64,000 nt of DNA, from the NCBI RefSeq assembly GCF_001742165.1, contig NZ_CP016444.1, forward strand, positions 868,001 to 932,000, given 5' to 3'. The stretch is from Burkholderia stabilis (GTDB taxonomy: Bacteria > Pseudomonadota > Gammaproteobacteria > Burkholderiales > Burkholderiaceae). The notes under the pieces are model-generated. The model saw nothing but the letters and a program-made list of their open reading frames with translations. It made no database searches and was not told where the DNA came from. Positions 35,976-43,386 of the stretch are shown piece after piece; the first letter of the stretch is position 1, and every line of letters starts with the position of its first letter. A program made the position numbers and the translations under genes.

Positions 35976-36854
35976 ATGAAAAAAACCGTACGCAACCTTT
36001 CCTGTGTCGCGGCGCTCGCGCTGTGTGCATCGATCCTGCAGGTCTGCGGCGACGGGTCGTCCGCCCCGTTGGCCAGCGCGTTCGCCGCGAGCCCGCCGGC
36101 CACGGCGACGCCCGCGCGCGCCGGCTCGCACTGGGTTCCCGTCGCATCCGACACATGGCAATGGCAGCTCAGGGGCAAGCTGAACACGTCCTACGACGTG
36201 ACCATCTACGACATTGACCTGTTCGACACCGCGCCGGAGAAGATCGCGGCGCTCAAGCAGGCCGGGCGCAAGGTCGTCTGCTATTTCTCGGCGGGGAGTT
36301 CGGAGAACTGGCGGAGCGACTTCAAGAAGTTCAAGGAATCCGACCAGGGCAAGAAGCTCGATGACTGGGAAGGCGAGCGCTGGCTCGACATCCGCTCGAG
36401 CAACGTTCGCGACATCATGACGGCCCGCCTCGACCTCGCCGCGTCGAAGGGATGCGACGGCGTCGAGCCCGACAACGTCGACGGTTATGCGAACGACACG
36501 GGCTTCCCGCTGCAGGACGGCGACCAGTATGCGTTCAACGTGTTTCTCGCGAACGAGGCGCACAAGCGCAATCTGGCGGTCGGGCTGAAGAACGACGTCG
36601 ACCAGCTCGTGGCGCTCGAGCCGTCGTTCGATTTCGCGGTGAACGAGGAGTGCAACGAGCAGAAGGAATGCAGCGGCTACAAGGTGTTCACGTCGAAGAA
36701 CAAGCCGGTGCTGAATGCCGAATATGCGGGCAAGTACCGCACGCCGAGCGGCCAGCGCGCGCTGTGCAATGCGGCGCGCGCCCTCAACATGCGCACGCTC
36801 GTGCTGGCCAAGAAGCTCGACGACACCTACCGGTTCAGCTGCGACGCATCCTGA
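35976..36854 (+). CDS. Endo-alpha-1,4-polygalactosaminidase (GH114)
   Basis: The 292-residue secreted enzyme belongs to GH114, whose characterised members cut alpha-1,4-linked galactosamine polymers. After a signal segment (possible lipid-modified C24 in LQVC, a poor lipobox) and an Ala/Pro linker comes the barrel with TWQWQLRGKLN, VTIYDIDLFD, VVCYFSAGSSENWR, WLDIR, KGCDGVEPDNVDGY (158-171, likely active-site acids), VGLKNDVDQ, FAVNEECNEQKEC and NAEYAG. Length and motif order match the family. TGGAG precedes ATG 35976. It follows the GH36-like gene and precedes a porin, so all three probably serve uptake of an amino-sugar polymer. Confidence 0.92.
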   Translation: MKKTVRNLSCVAALALCASILQVCGDGSSAPLASAFAASPPATATPARAGSHWVPVASDTWQWQLRGKLNTSYDVTIYDIDLFDTAPEKIAALKQAGRKVVCYFSAGSSENWRSDFKKFKESDQGKKLDDWEGERWLDIRSSNVRDIMTARLDLAASKGCDGVEPDNVDGYANDTGFPLQDGDQYAFNVFLANEAHKRNLAVGLKNDVDQLVALEPSFDFAVNEECNEQKECSGYKVFTSKNKPVLNAEYAGKYRTPSGQRALCNAARALNMRTLVLAKKLDDTYRFSCDAS

Positions 36855-36862
36855 TCCGGTCG

Positions 36863-36880
36863 CGCCCGCCGAAGCGGGCG
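36863..36880. terminator. Hairpin after the GH114 gene
   Basis: CGCCCGC and GCGGGCG (7-bp stem, 4-base loop CGAA) start 8 bases after the stop codon. A second stem GCGCACGCC/GGCGTGCGC follows at 36905-36931. No T tract is present. It separates the glycosidase genes from the porin gene. Confidence 0.5.
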
Positions 36881-37022
36881 AACCTGCGTGACTGATTCTC
36901 GCGCGCGCACGCCACGTGCCCAGGCGTGCGCGTCCGCGAGCGTCACGATGCCGTGAACCGGCACGGGCGACGCATCGCCGTCGCCCGTTCATCTCGATTC
37001 GCAGTACTTCTCAATAGACACG

Positions 37023-38150
37023 ATGAAAAATTGCATGCTGATTGCAGGCGCTGCCGTTGCGGCCGCGTGTTCCGTCGTCGCGCGCGCGGAAGGCTCGGTC
37101 ACGCTGTACGGCACGATCGATACGGGAATCGCCTATCTGAACCACGCGGAAGGCGGACGCTCGCGCGTGTCGATGTCGTCGGGCGCGCTGTCGTCGAACG
37201 AATGGGGGTTGACCGGCAGCGAGGATCTCGGCGGCGGGATGAGCGCGATCTTCACGCTGGAAAACAACTTCGACGTGGCGAGCGGCCAGCTCGACGGCGG
37301 GCTGCTGTTCGGCTCGAAAGCATTCGTCGGCATCGCGTCCGGCACGTGGGGCAAGCTGACGCTCGGCCGGCAGAACGATCCCGTGACGGACCTCGTGCAG
37401 CCGATCACGGCCGATGCGTTCAGCGGACTGTTCGCGCCGCCCGGCGACGTCGACAACTACGACAGCAGCGTGACGTTCAACAATGCGGTCAAATGGACGA
37501 GTGCGACATGGCACGGCGTGACGGTCGCGGCGATGGCCTCGCCGGGTGGTGTGGCCGGTGCGTCGGGGTCGGGCCTCGTGTATGCCGGCGCGGTCGGTTA
37601 CGCCGACGGTCCGCTGAGCGCGGCGGCCGGCTACCTGCACGTCGACAACGGCAATCCGGCCCGGTCGACGCGTGGGGTGTCGTCGGCCGATTCGTTCTTC
37701 AAAAGCGCCGTCAGTCGCGCGTATGCATCGGCGCGTTCGATCGGGATCGCGCGCGCCGGTGCGCAGTACGCGATCGGCAACGTGACGGTCGGCGCGGCGT
37801 TCAGCTTCAGCGAATACCTTCCCGACGCGTCATCGACGTTCGTGCATGCGGAGCGCTTCCGGAACGGTTCCGCGTTTGCGCAGTGGCAGGCATTGCCGGC
37901 GCTGCTGGCCATCGTCGGCTACAACTTCACGTGGTCGGGCGGCGATTCGTCCGCGCGCTATCACCAGGTCAACGTCGGCGTCGACTATCTGCTGAGCAAG
38001 CGCACCGATCTCTATACGACGGTCGGCTATCAGCATGCGAACGGCTTCAACGGGAGCGGGCCGGCACAGGCCGTGATCGGGTCGTACAACGTCGATGCCG
38101 GCACGAATTCGCAACTGCTTGCGATCGTGGGTATCCGGCATCGGTTCTGA
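37023..38150 (+). CDS. Outer-membrane porin, OmpC/Gram-negative porin family
   Basis: The 375-residue protein has a signal peptide (about 1-22, ending ARA) and mature start EGSVTLYGTIDTGIAYL. The LGGGMSAIFTLENNFD and GKLTLGRQNDPVTD motifs are the Burkholderia porin style, and it ends in the obligatory C-terminal Phe (IRHRF). Beta-barrel porins of this kind are trimeric diffusion channels. Its place directly after GH36 and GH114 suggests it admits their oligosaccharide products, but the 168-base gap with hairpins may give it its own promoter. Confidence 0.93.
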   Translation: MKNCMLIAGAAVAAACSVVARAEGSVTLYGTIDTGIAYLNHAEGGRSRVSMSSGALSSNEWGLTGSEDLGGGMSAIFTLENNFDVASGQLDGGLLFGSKAFVGIASGTWGKLTLGRQNDPVTDLVQPITADAFSGLFAPPGDVDNYDSSVTFNNAVKWTSATWHGVTVAAMASPGGVAGASGSGLVYAGAVGYADGPLSAAAGYLHVDNGNPARSTRGVSSADSFFKSAVSRAYASARSIGIARAGAQYAIGNVTVGAAFSFSEYLPDASSTFVHAERFRNGSAFAQWQALPALLAIVGYNFTWSGGDSSARYHQVNVGVDYLLSKRTDLYTTVGYQHANGFNGSGPAQAVIGSYNVDAGTNSQLLAIVGIRHRF

Positions 38151-38172
38151 GCCCGATGGGGGGGCGGGCGGT

Positions 38173-38394
38173 CTACTTCCGGTTTTTCAGGAAAGTCCGC
38201 CCTGCGGCGGTGATCGACGCGCCGGAGCGGCCGTGCGCCGGATGGCTGACGAAGCCTGCGCTGACGAGCTCGCTCGCGATCGACCAGCCGAGCGCCGGCG
38301 CATCGCGTCCGTAGCGCACGTCGGCGAGGCGCTCGAGCGCCCAGATGGCGGAGGCCGACAGGTTCGGGGCGTTTGACGTGTGGTTGTCGCTCAT
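38173..38394 (-). CDS. Small hypothetical protein (73 aa)
   Basis: The soluble 73-residue protein starts MSDNHTSNAPNLSASAIWALERLADVRYGRD. The body WSIASELVSAGFVSHPAHGRSGASITAAGRTFL looks like a small winged-helix-like fold. GAGGAAG precedes the start at 38394. It converges on the porin gene (gap 22 bases). Function unknown. Confidence 0.55.
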   Translation of the reverse strand: MSDNHTSNAPNLSASAIWALERLADVRYGRDAPALGWSIASELVSAGFVSHPAHGRSGASITAAGRTFLKNRK

Positions 38395-38460
38395 CGCTTC
38401 CTCGTGGAGTGGAGATTCGGGGTGGGCGGCGCAATGCCGTGACATCGCGTCGCGCAAGGA

Positions 38461-38724
38461 TCAGCCCGCCTGCAGCAGCGGCAGCAAGGCCTGAAGCGCC
38501 GCTTCCTCGTCGGGGCCGGTAGCCAGCACCTGCGCGGACGTGCCGCCGTGTACCTGCAGCGACGCGATCGCCGCGCCATCCTTCGCGTTGCCGCTGCATC
38601 CGTTCGCGATCAGCAGGATGTCGCTTTCGAAGCCGCATGCCGCGTCGACGGCCGCGTCGCGTGCCGTGCTGCCGCGGTTGCGGTTCCATGCGGGGCCGAT
38701 TTGAACGTACACAACGGTTGCCAC
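38461..38724 (-). CDS. Degenerate HPr-like protein lacking the phospho-histidine
   Basis: The 87-residue protein aligns along its length with HPr: FESDILLIANGCSGNAKDGAAIASL matches the ADIxLxxxGxxVNAKSIxxLxxL region, and DEEAALQALLPLL matches the last helix. The GLHARP loop that carries the active His15 is replaced by PAWNRNRGSTAR with no histidine. The regulatory Ser46 position (NAKS) is Asp (NAKD). It therefore cannot act as a normal PTS phosphocarrier; a structural or regulatory role is inferred. The start GTG 38724 gives HPr length; a longer ATG start (38898) adds a non-conserved tail. Confidence 0.7.
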   Translation of the reverse strand: MATVVYVQIGPAWNRNRGSTARDAAVDAACGFESDILLIANGCSGNAKDGAAIASLQVHGGTSAQVLATGPDEEAALQALLPLLQAG

Positions 38725-38923
38725 GATGTCGGAAAGCCTCTGAATGGATCGTCGGGATCGGTGCGCGGCGCCGGGCCGGCCGCGCGCGGAAAACACGCGA
38801 AACGCGCCTTCCCGCAGGGTTTCGGGGCGCCGGCCGACCATCGGTGGCAAGCAATCCTGCATTGAAAATGCCGGCATCCTCGGCGAAGCCGCCTGCAAAT
38901 CCGGCTAACGGCGGAAGTGATGG

Positions 38924-38964
38924 ATTATAATGCATCGATCAATGTATGTGTATTGCATTATAAT
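38924..38964. promoter_or_regulatory. Inverted repeat with symmetrical TATAAT boxes
   Basis: ATTATAATGCA (38924-38934) and TGCATTATAAT (38954-38964) are perfect 11-bp inverses in a 364-base gap between the divergent HPr-like (start 38724) and PhnA-like (start 39089) genes. Each arm contains TATAAT readable on both strands, so it could hold two divergent -10 elements and an operator. It is sharply AT-rich against its surroundings. Confidence 0.5.
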
Positions 38965-39088
38965 GTCGTGTGCGCCAGCGACAGCGAGCCGATCCTTCGG
39001 CGCGCGCGTCCAGGCGGACCGGACGACGCGGTTTGCTCGTCCGGCTTTTTTATCGACCGATCCGAACTCCTCCCGAATGGAAGCTGCA

Positions 39089-39433
39089 ATGAACGCCGCC
39101 CCCGCCTGCCCGCAATGCGCGATGGAAAACACCTACCCGGACGGCACGCTGACCGTGTGCGCGGACTGCGGCCATGAATGGTCGGCCGGCGCCGGCCCTG
39201 AAGCGGGCGACGAACCGGCGGGCGACGTCGTCAAGGACGCGAACGGCAACGTGCTGTCGGACGGCGATTCGGTCGTGCTGATCAAGGACCTGCGCGTGAA
39301 GGGCTCGTCGATCACGCTGAAGATGGGCACCAAGGTCAAGAGCATCCGGCTCGTCGGCGGCGATCACGAAGTCGACTGCAAGACCGACATGGGCGGCTTC
39401 ATGCTGAAAGCCTGCTATCTAAAGAAGGTCTGA
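39089..39433 (+). CDS. PhnA/YjdM family zinc-ribbon protein
   Basis: The 114-residue protein has an N-terminal zinc ribbon (C7, C10, C24, C27: PACPQCAMENTYPDG...VCADCGHEW) and the PhnA C-terminal domain (VKDANGNVLSDGDSVVLIKDLRVKG, then GDHEVDCKTDMGGFMLKACYLKKV). Despite its name the E. coli homologue YjdM is not required for phosphonate use, and its role is unclear. GGAAG lies shortly before ATG 39089; ATG 39077 is an alternative. It probably uses the AT-rich promoter region upstream. Confidence 0.9.
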   Translation: MNAAPACPQCAMENTYPDGTLTVCADCGHEWSAGAGPEAGDEPAGDVVKDANGNVLSDGDSVVLIKDLRVKGSSITLKMGTKVKSIRLVGGDHEVDCKTDMGGFMLKACYLKKV

Positions 39434-39477
39434 GCACGCGCTGCTTCAATCGACCGTCTGCATCCAGCGACCCGGAC

Positions 39478-40314
39478 ATGCCTGAAGATCGAACTTCGTA
39501 CGACGCGTTCGTCAGGTTCCTGGCGACGCCACTGAACGACGGCCGGCCATTCGTGCTGGAGACGCAGCACGCGATTTCGCTGCACTTCGATCACTTCGGC
39601 ACGCAGAGCTTCATGTCGCTCAGGCACCCGGTCAGGCTCGAACTCGGCTATACGCGCGTGATGATGGGCTTTCTGCTGCTTCAACCCGAGCCTGCCCGCA
39701 TCTGCATGCTCGGGCTCGGCGGCGGTTCGCTGGCGAAATACTGCTACCGGCATTTGCCCGGCGCGGCGATCGACGCGGTCGAGATCAACCCGGACGTGAT
39801 CGCATTGCGCGATGTGTTCAGGATTCCTGCCGACGACGCACGATTCGCGGTGGTGTGCGCCGACGGCGCGGATCATGTGGAAAGAGCGGACATCCGGGCG
39901 GACGTGATCCTGCACGACGCGTTCGTCGCCGACGGCACGCCGGGCCGCTGCGCGGGGCAAGCCTTCCTCGCAGCATGCCGTGCGCGCCTGAGCGAAACAG
40001 GTGTACTGGCGATCAACTTGATGGACGACGATCCGGCGCTGCCGCGGCATCTCGAGCAACTGCGATCGGTATTCGGTTCGTCGTATGCGCTGGTGCCGTG
40101 CGGCGACGACAACAACTTCATTGTGTTCGCATGGAAGGACGGCCATCGGCTGCCGTCGTTGCGCGTCCTGCTCGAACGCGCGCTCGCGTGCGAGCAGGCC
40201 GGCGAGCTCAAGCTGGCGGCCACGGCGAGGCGCATGAAGGCAGGAGAGGGCGTTGATCCGCGGCGGCTGGCACGGTGCGCACAATCGCACGGACGATGGG
40301 AAATCGGCGCGTAA
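39478..40314 (+). CDS. Spermidine synthase-like methyltransferase-fold protein
   Basis: The 278-residue protein has the Rossmann methyltransferase/spermidine synthase core: ICMLGLGGGSLAKYCYRHLPG (the SAM-binding glycine motif), IDAVEINPDVIALRD and VVCADGADHVE. ADVILHDAFVADG sits where aminopropyltransferases have their D-x-x-D region. The polyamine-binding residues are not clearly conserved, so it may be a distant aminopropyltransferase relative of unknown substrate. It starts 44 bases after phnA. Confidence 0.8.
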   Translation: MPEDRTSYDAFVRFLATPLNDGRPFVLETQHAISLHFDHFGTQSFMSLRHPVRLELGYTRVMMGFLLLQPEPARICMLGLGGGSLAKYCYRHLPGAAIDAVEINPDVIALRDVFRIPADDARFAVVCADGADHVERADIRADVILHDAFVADGTPGRCAGQAFLAACRARLSETGVLAINLMDDDPALPRHLEQLRSVFGSSYALVPCGDDNNFIVFAWKDGHRLPSLRVLLERALACEQAGELKLAATARRMKAGEGVDPRRLARCAQSHGRWEIGA

Positions 40315-40347
40315 CCCGCGCCGCCGGTGCGGCCCCTGCAGCCGCGC

Positions 40348-40533
40348 TTACTTCACGCGCTTGCCGAGCGCACTCTTGGTCTTGTACGTGACGCCGTGCT
40401 GGTCGAGATACTCGCGGATCAACTGCCGTACGACTTGCGACGGCGTGAGATCCTGCTCCGCGCAGAGTATTTCGAACGCTTCTTTCTTGGCGGGGTCGAT
40501 CAGGACGGTCAGGCGGGCGGTTTTCGTTTCCAT
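40348..40533 (-). CDS. Ribbon-helix-helix (CopG/Arc-like) DNA-binding protein
   Basis: The 61-residue protein begins METKTARLTVLIDPAKKEAFEILCAEQDLTPSQVVRQLIREYLDQHG. A short beta strand (TARLTVLID) followed by two helices (KKEAFEILCAEQ and TPSQVVRQLIREYL) is the RHH layout. It probably dimerises and represses a small promoter. No toxin partner is evident next to it. An AT-rich ATTATAAT element lies 33 bases upstream on its strand (40566-40573). Confidence 0.8.
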   Translation of the reverse strand: METKTARLTVLIDPAKKEAFEILCAEQDLTPSQVVRQLIREYLDQHGVTYKTKSALGKRVK

Positions 40534-40619
40534 TGCGGGGTGAGGGCGGTCGGTATGTTAATCAAATTATAATCGATCCGCTTTCGGCGGCATCGCCTGA
40601 AACACCGCCTGGTGTGCAG

Positions 40620-41378
40620 TCAGCGCCTGCGGCCGAGCAACGCGAGCAGGTCGTCGATCACGGGCACGATCGCGAGCGTGACGAGCATGGCCGCGAGCGG
40701 CACGGTCGACACGTAGCCGACACGCTTGAAGCCGATCGCGCCGGCCAGGCCGCCGACGAAGAACGACGCGAGCATCGCACCGTGAATCCTCAGTTTCGCG
40801 CGGTTGGCGGTTACGGCTTGCGCGTCGACGTCGGCAGCCGACCGGTTCCAGTAGAACAGCTTCCCGAGCTCGATGCCGAGGTCGGTCACGATGCCGGTCA
40901 TGTGCGTCGTGCGGATTTCCGCGCCCGACAGTTTCGTGATCGTCGCATTTTGCAGCCCCATGATGAAGCACAGCAGCGTCACGGTGACCGGGACGAAGAA
41001 CGCTTCCCACAGCGCCAGGTGGCTGCCGAGCAGCCCGAACAGGAGCAGCAGCGCGGCCTCGATCAGCAGCGGCAGCATGAACTGGCTCTGCAGGCCGCGG
41101 CGGCGCCCCCAGTTGACGAGGATCGCCGAGCAACTGGCGCCGATCAGGAACGACCCCAGCGAACTGATGCCGGCCAGCACGAGCCGCACGTCGCCGAGTG
41201 CCGTCTGGTCGGCGATCGCCGACACGATGCCGCTCATGTGCGACGTGTATTGCCTGACCGCGAGGAAGCCGCCGGCATTGGTCGCGCCGGCGACGAACGC
41301 CAGCGAAAACCCGAGCTGACGGTTTGCTCTCTCGCTGCGGTGTTTGCCTGTCAGGGTTCGAAAGTACTGCGCTGGCAT
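40620..41378 (-). CDS. YoaK family (DUF1275) membrane protein
   Basis: This 252-residue protein has about six membrane helices with the family motifs GFSLAFVAGATNAGGFLAVRQYTSHMSG, LQNATITKLSGAEIRTTHMTGIVTDLGIELGKL. It belongs to YoaK/DUF1275, whose transport or signalling role is unknown. The start at 41378 aligns with relatives; a longer frame from 41483 would run through a regulatory palindrome. It is divergent from the gene at 41588. Confidence 0.9.
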   Translation of the reverse strand: MPAQYFRTLTGKHRSERANRQLGFSLAFVAGATNAGGFLAVRQYTSHMSGIVSAIADQTALGDVRLVLAGISSLGSFLIGASCSAILVNWGRRRGLQSQFMLPLLIEAALLLLFGLLGSHLALWEAFFVPVTVTLLCFIMGLQNATITKLSGAEIRTTHMTGIVTDLGIELGKLFYWNRSAADVDAQAVTANRAKLRIHGAMLASFFVGGLAGAIGFKRVGYVSTVPLAAMLVTLAIVPVIDDLLALLGRRR

Positions 41379-41464
41379 AGGGGCTTCGCTCAATCGCCTC
41401 GGGTCGCGGGCATGGACGTGAAGACCGGCGCCGGGCGCCGGGTTTCTCGAATCATGTGATGAAC

Positions 41465-41483
41465 ATGATAATGTCATTATCAT
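41465..41483. promoter_or_regulatory. Perfect 19-bp palindrome resembling a Fur/Zur-type box
   Basis: ATGATAATGTCATTATCAT is a perfect dyad (9-bp arms around one T). It holds TGATAAT-N3-ATTATCA, close to the TGATAAT-N-ATTATCA repeats bound by Fur-family regulators but with a wider centre. It lies 86 bases upstream of yoaK and 104 bases upstream of the divergent gene at 41588. Confidence 0.55.
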
Positions 41484-41587
41484 ACTCTGTTAGCCTGATG
41501 GGGCTTTCAGTACAATGTGCGACGCGGTTCACCTGTGGCTTCGCGGCCGCGCGGCCCGCGTTCGCGACGACTTCGACCCACCGCTTC

Positions 41588-41938
41588 ATGACCCCGACCA
41601 AGTTCATTCTTCGCTACACGGCGATCCCTTTCACGGCCATCCTGGCCGTGGTGATCTGGACTGTCATACCATCGATGAAAGAGATCGATGCGCGACAATA
41701 TGCGGCGCTGTCGCGCGCATACGCGAGTTTCCCGCTGCCGTTCCGGCGCGAGATTTCCGAAACGATGGACGATGGCCGGATCAACGACCGGCGTTACCAG
41801 ACACTCGTGCGCGATTCGCTGGGCAATGGCCTCGCCCTGGACTGGCCGGCGTCAGGCGTCGGCGACATCGCCGCCGAACGGCAAAAACTGGCCGAGCTGA
41901 TTCAGGCCGATTCCGATCTTCAAAGGCAACACCGATGA
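41588..41938 (+). CDS. Hypothetical membrane-anchored protein (116 aa)
   Basis: The protein has one N-terminal membrane helix (about 8-28: YTAIPFTAILAVVIWTVI) and a soluble helical remainder with several charged residues (MKEIDARQYAALSRAYASFPL). ATG 41588 is chosen because the frame above it overlaps the palindrome. The next gene, a DUF2909 protein, overlaps its stop by four bases, so the two are co-translated. Function unknown. Confidence 0.6.
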   Translation: MTPTKFILRYTAIPFTAILAVVIWTVIPSMKEIDARQYAALSRAYASFPLPFRREISETMDDGRINDRRYQTLVRDSLGNGLALDWPASGVGDIAAERQKLAELIQADSDLQRQHR

Positions 41939-42147
41939 AAACTCTGCTGGTTTCTGTGGCATTCGCGCTGATCATTGCAAGCCTGATCTTCGCGCTGTAT
42001 TTCATGAATCACGATCGCGGAAAATCCAAGCGGATGGCGTGGTCGCTCGCCGCGCGCGTCGGGTTGTCGGTCACGTTGTTCCTGTCGCTGCTCATCGCTT
42101 ACAAGCTCGGCTGGATCGAGCCGACCGGGTTGCCGATCGGACGTTGA
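41935..42147 (+). CDS. DUF2909 twin-transmembrane protein
   Basis: The 70-residue protein has two helices (about 4-24 and 40-60) with SLIFALYFMNHDRGKSKRM and LAARVGLSVTLFLSLLIAYKLGWI. This is the standard DUF2909 pattern (helix, short basic loop with KSxRM, helix ending GWI). The family is often encoded next to cytochrome oxidase genes, but none is here. It overlaps the preceding gene by four bases. Confidence 0.85.
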   Translation: MKTLLVSVAFALIIASLIFALYFMNHDRGKSKRMAWSLAARVGLSVTLFLSLLIAYKLGWIEPTGLPIGR

Positions 42148-42217
42148 GCGGTACACGCGCCGCAGGGTGCGGCGCGTTTGCACAAATGCAAGTTGTGCTC
42201 TTCAACAGGTGTATTGT

Positions 42218-42233
42218 GATAAGAATACTTATC
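42218..42233. promoter_or_regulatory. GATAAG/CTTATC dyad
   Basis: GATAAG-AATA-CTTATC is a perfect 6-bp dyad in the 179-base gap between the DUF2909 gene and the convergent AraC gene. No promoter needs to be here, so it may be a short stem at transcript ends or an orphan site. Confidence 0.25.
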
Positions 42234-42326
42234 CCGATGACGTTGATGTGAATGAATGCGGTCGATGGAATGGCGGGATGGCTTGCGTGACCGAGGCGGG
42301 TTCCGGGCTTCGACAGAGGCGCTAAT

Positions 42327-43253
42327 CTAGCCGCCCGACTCGCTGGTCATGTCATGACGATACGCGCGTGGCGAGCAGCCCGCGATGCGCTTGAACGCAT
42401 GTCCGAATGCGCTATCCGAGTCGTAGCCGAGCATCTGCGCGATTGCCGATATCGATGCGTTCGAGCGCTTCAGCTCCCGCATCGCAAGCTGTATCCGCCA
42501 ACGCAGCACGTATTCGAGCGGCCCGAATCCCAGCCGCCGCTTGAAATGCAGCGCGAACGTCGAACGCGATACGTGGCAGCAGGCCGCGAGTTCGTCGACG
42601 GTCCAGCGTCGCGCGGGGGCCGCGTGTATGGCGGCAAGCGCCGCGCTCACCCTCGAATCCGCGAACCCGGCAAGCCATCCGACATCGCCGTTCGCGCCGT
42701 CGTCCATGTAGCGCCGCAGGATCTGCGCCAGCATCATGTGTCCGAGATGCTGAACCATCAACGACCCGCCTGGCGGCGCCGCGACGAATTCATGCGCGAG
42801 TTGCTGCAGCGCCCAGCGCAGCACCGCCGCCTGCTCGGAGTCGCCGCTCACGACGACCACCGGCGGCAGGTTGCCGAGCAGCAGGGGCATGCCCTCTTCG
42901 TACGAGAAGCGGCCACCGATCAGGAAGCAATCCGCCGGCTCGCCATGGTGCGCGATACCGCGTTCGATATTCCGGTACACGTCGGCGGCCGGCACCGGCG
43001 CAACCGACGGGTCGCTCGCCAGCGAAAATGCCCGCGGCGCTGCAAGCAGGAAGCAGTCTCCCGTGCGCAGCCGGATGGGCGGCCCTGAGCCGTCGACGGT
43101 CAGCCAGCAGCACCCTTCGACGACCGCATTGAACTTGATCCCGTCGGGCGGGGGAACGGCGACCGCCCAATCGCCGCCTGCTCGCAAGCCGACGAAATAC
43201 GAATCTCGCGTTTCCAGCAGCGACAGCACTTCCGATAGGGGATCCACGCTCAA
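42327..43253 (-). CDS. AraC family regulator with cupin-type sensor domain
   Basis: The 308-residue protein has an N-terminal cupin domain (DPLSEVLSLLETRDSYFVGLRAGGDW, IRLRTGDCFLLAAPRAFSL) and two C-terminal HTH motifs (TVDELAACCHVSRSTFALHFKRRLGFGPLEYVLRWRI and SISAIAQMLGYDSDSAFGHAFKRIAGCSPRAYR). This is the AraC cupin-6 type that often regulates a neighbouring oxidoreductase. It diverges from the SDR gene at 43387, its likely target. Confidence 0.92.
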   Translation of the reverse strand: MSVDPLSEVLSLLETRDSYFVGLRAGGDWAVAVPPPDGIKFNAVVEGCCWLTVDGSGPPIRLRTGDCFLLAAPRAFSLASDPSVAPVPAADVYRNIERGIAHHGEPADCFLIGGRFSYEEGMPLLLGNLPPVVVVSGDSEQAAVLRWALQQLAHEFVAAPPGGSLMVQHLGHMMLAQILRRYMDDGANGDVGWLAGFADSRVSAALAAIHAAPARRWTVDELAACCHVSRSTFALHFKRRLGFGPLEYVLRWRIQLAMRELKRSNASISAIAQMLGYDSDSAFGHAFKRIAGCSPRAYRHDMTSESGG

Positions 43254-43386
43254 TTCCCGGACGATCTCGACGAAAAACCGGATTTTATTGCATTCACAGT
43301 CCGGGTGCGTGACCGGAGAATGACTTCGTGCAGCGACGCGACCGACGGGCGGCCGCGTGCTTCACGCATCGTTCCTGGAGCCTTCA

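Noticed and set aside
38893..39088. CRISPR-like or insertion-sequence origin of the AT-rich repeat at 38924-38964
   Set aside because: There are only two inverse arms, no direct repeat series, and no transposase or target duplication nearby.
41456..41587. Longer start (ATG 41456) for the hypothetical membrane protein
   Set aside because: The extra 44 residues would be encoded by the Fur-like palindrome and promoter region, and the membrane anchor fits a start at 41588.
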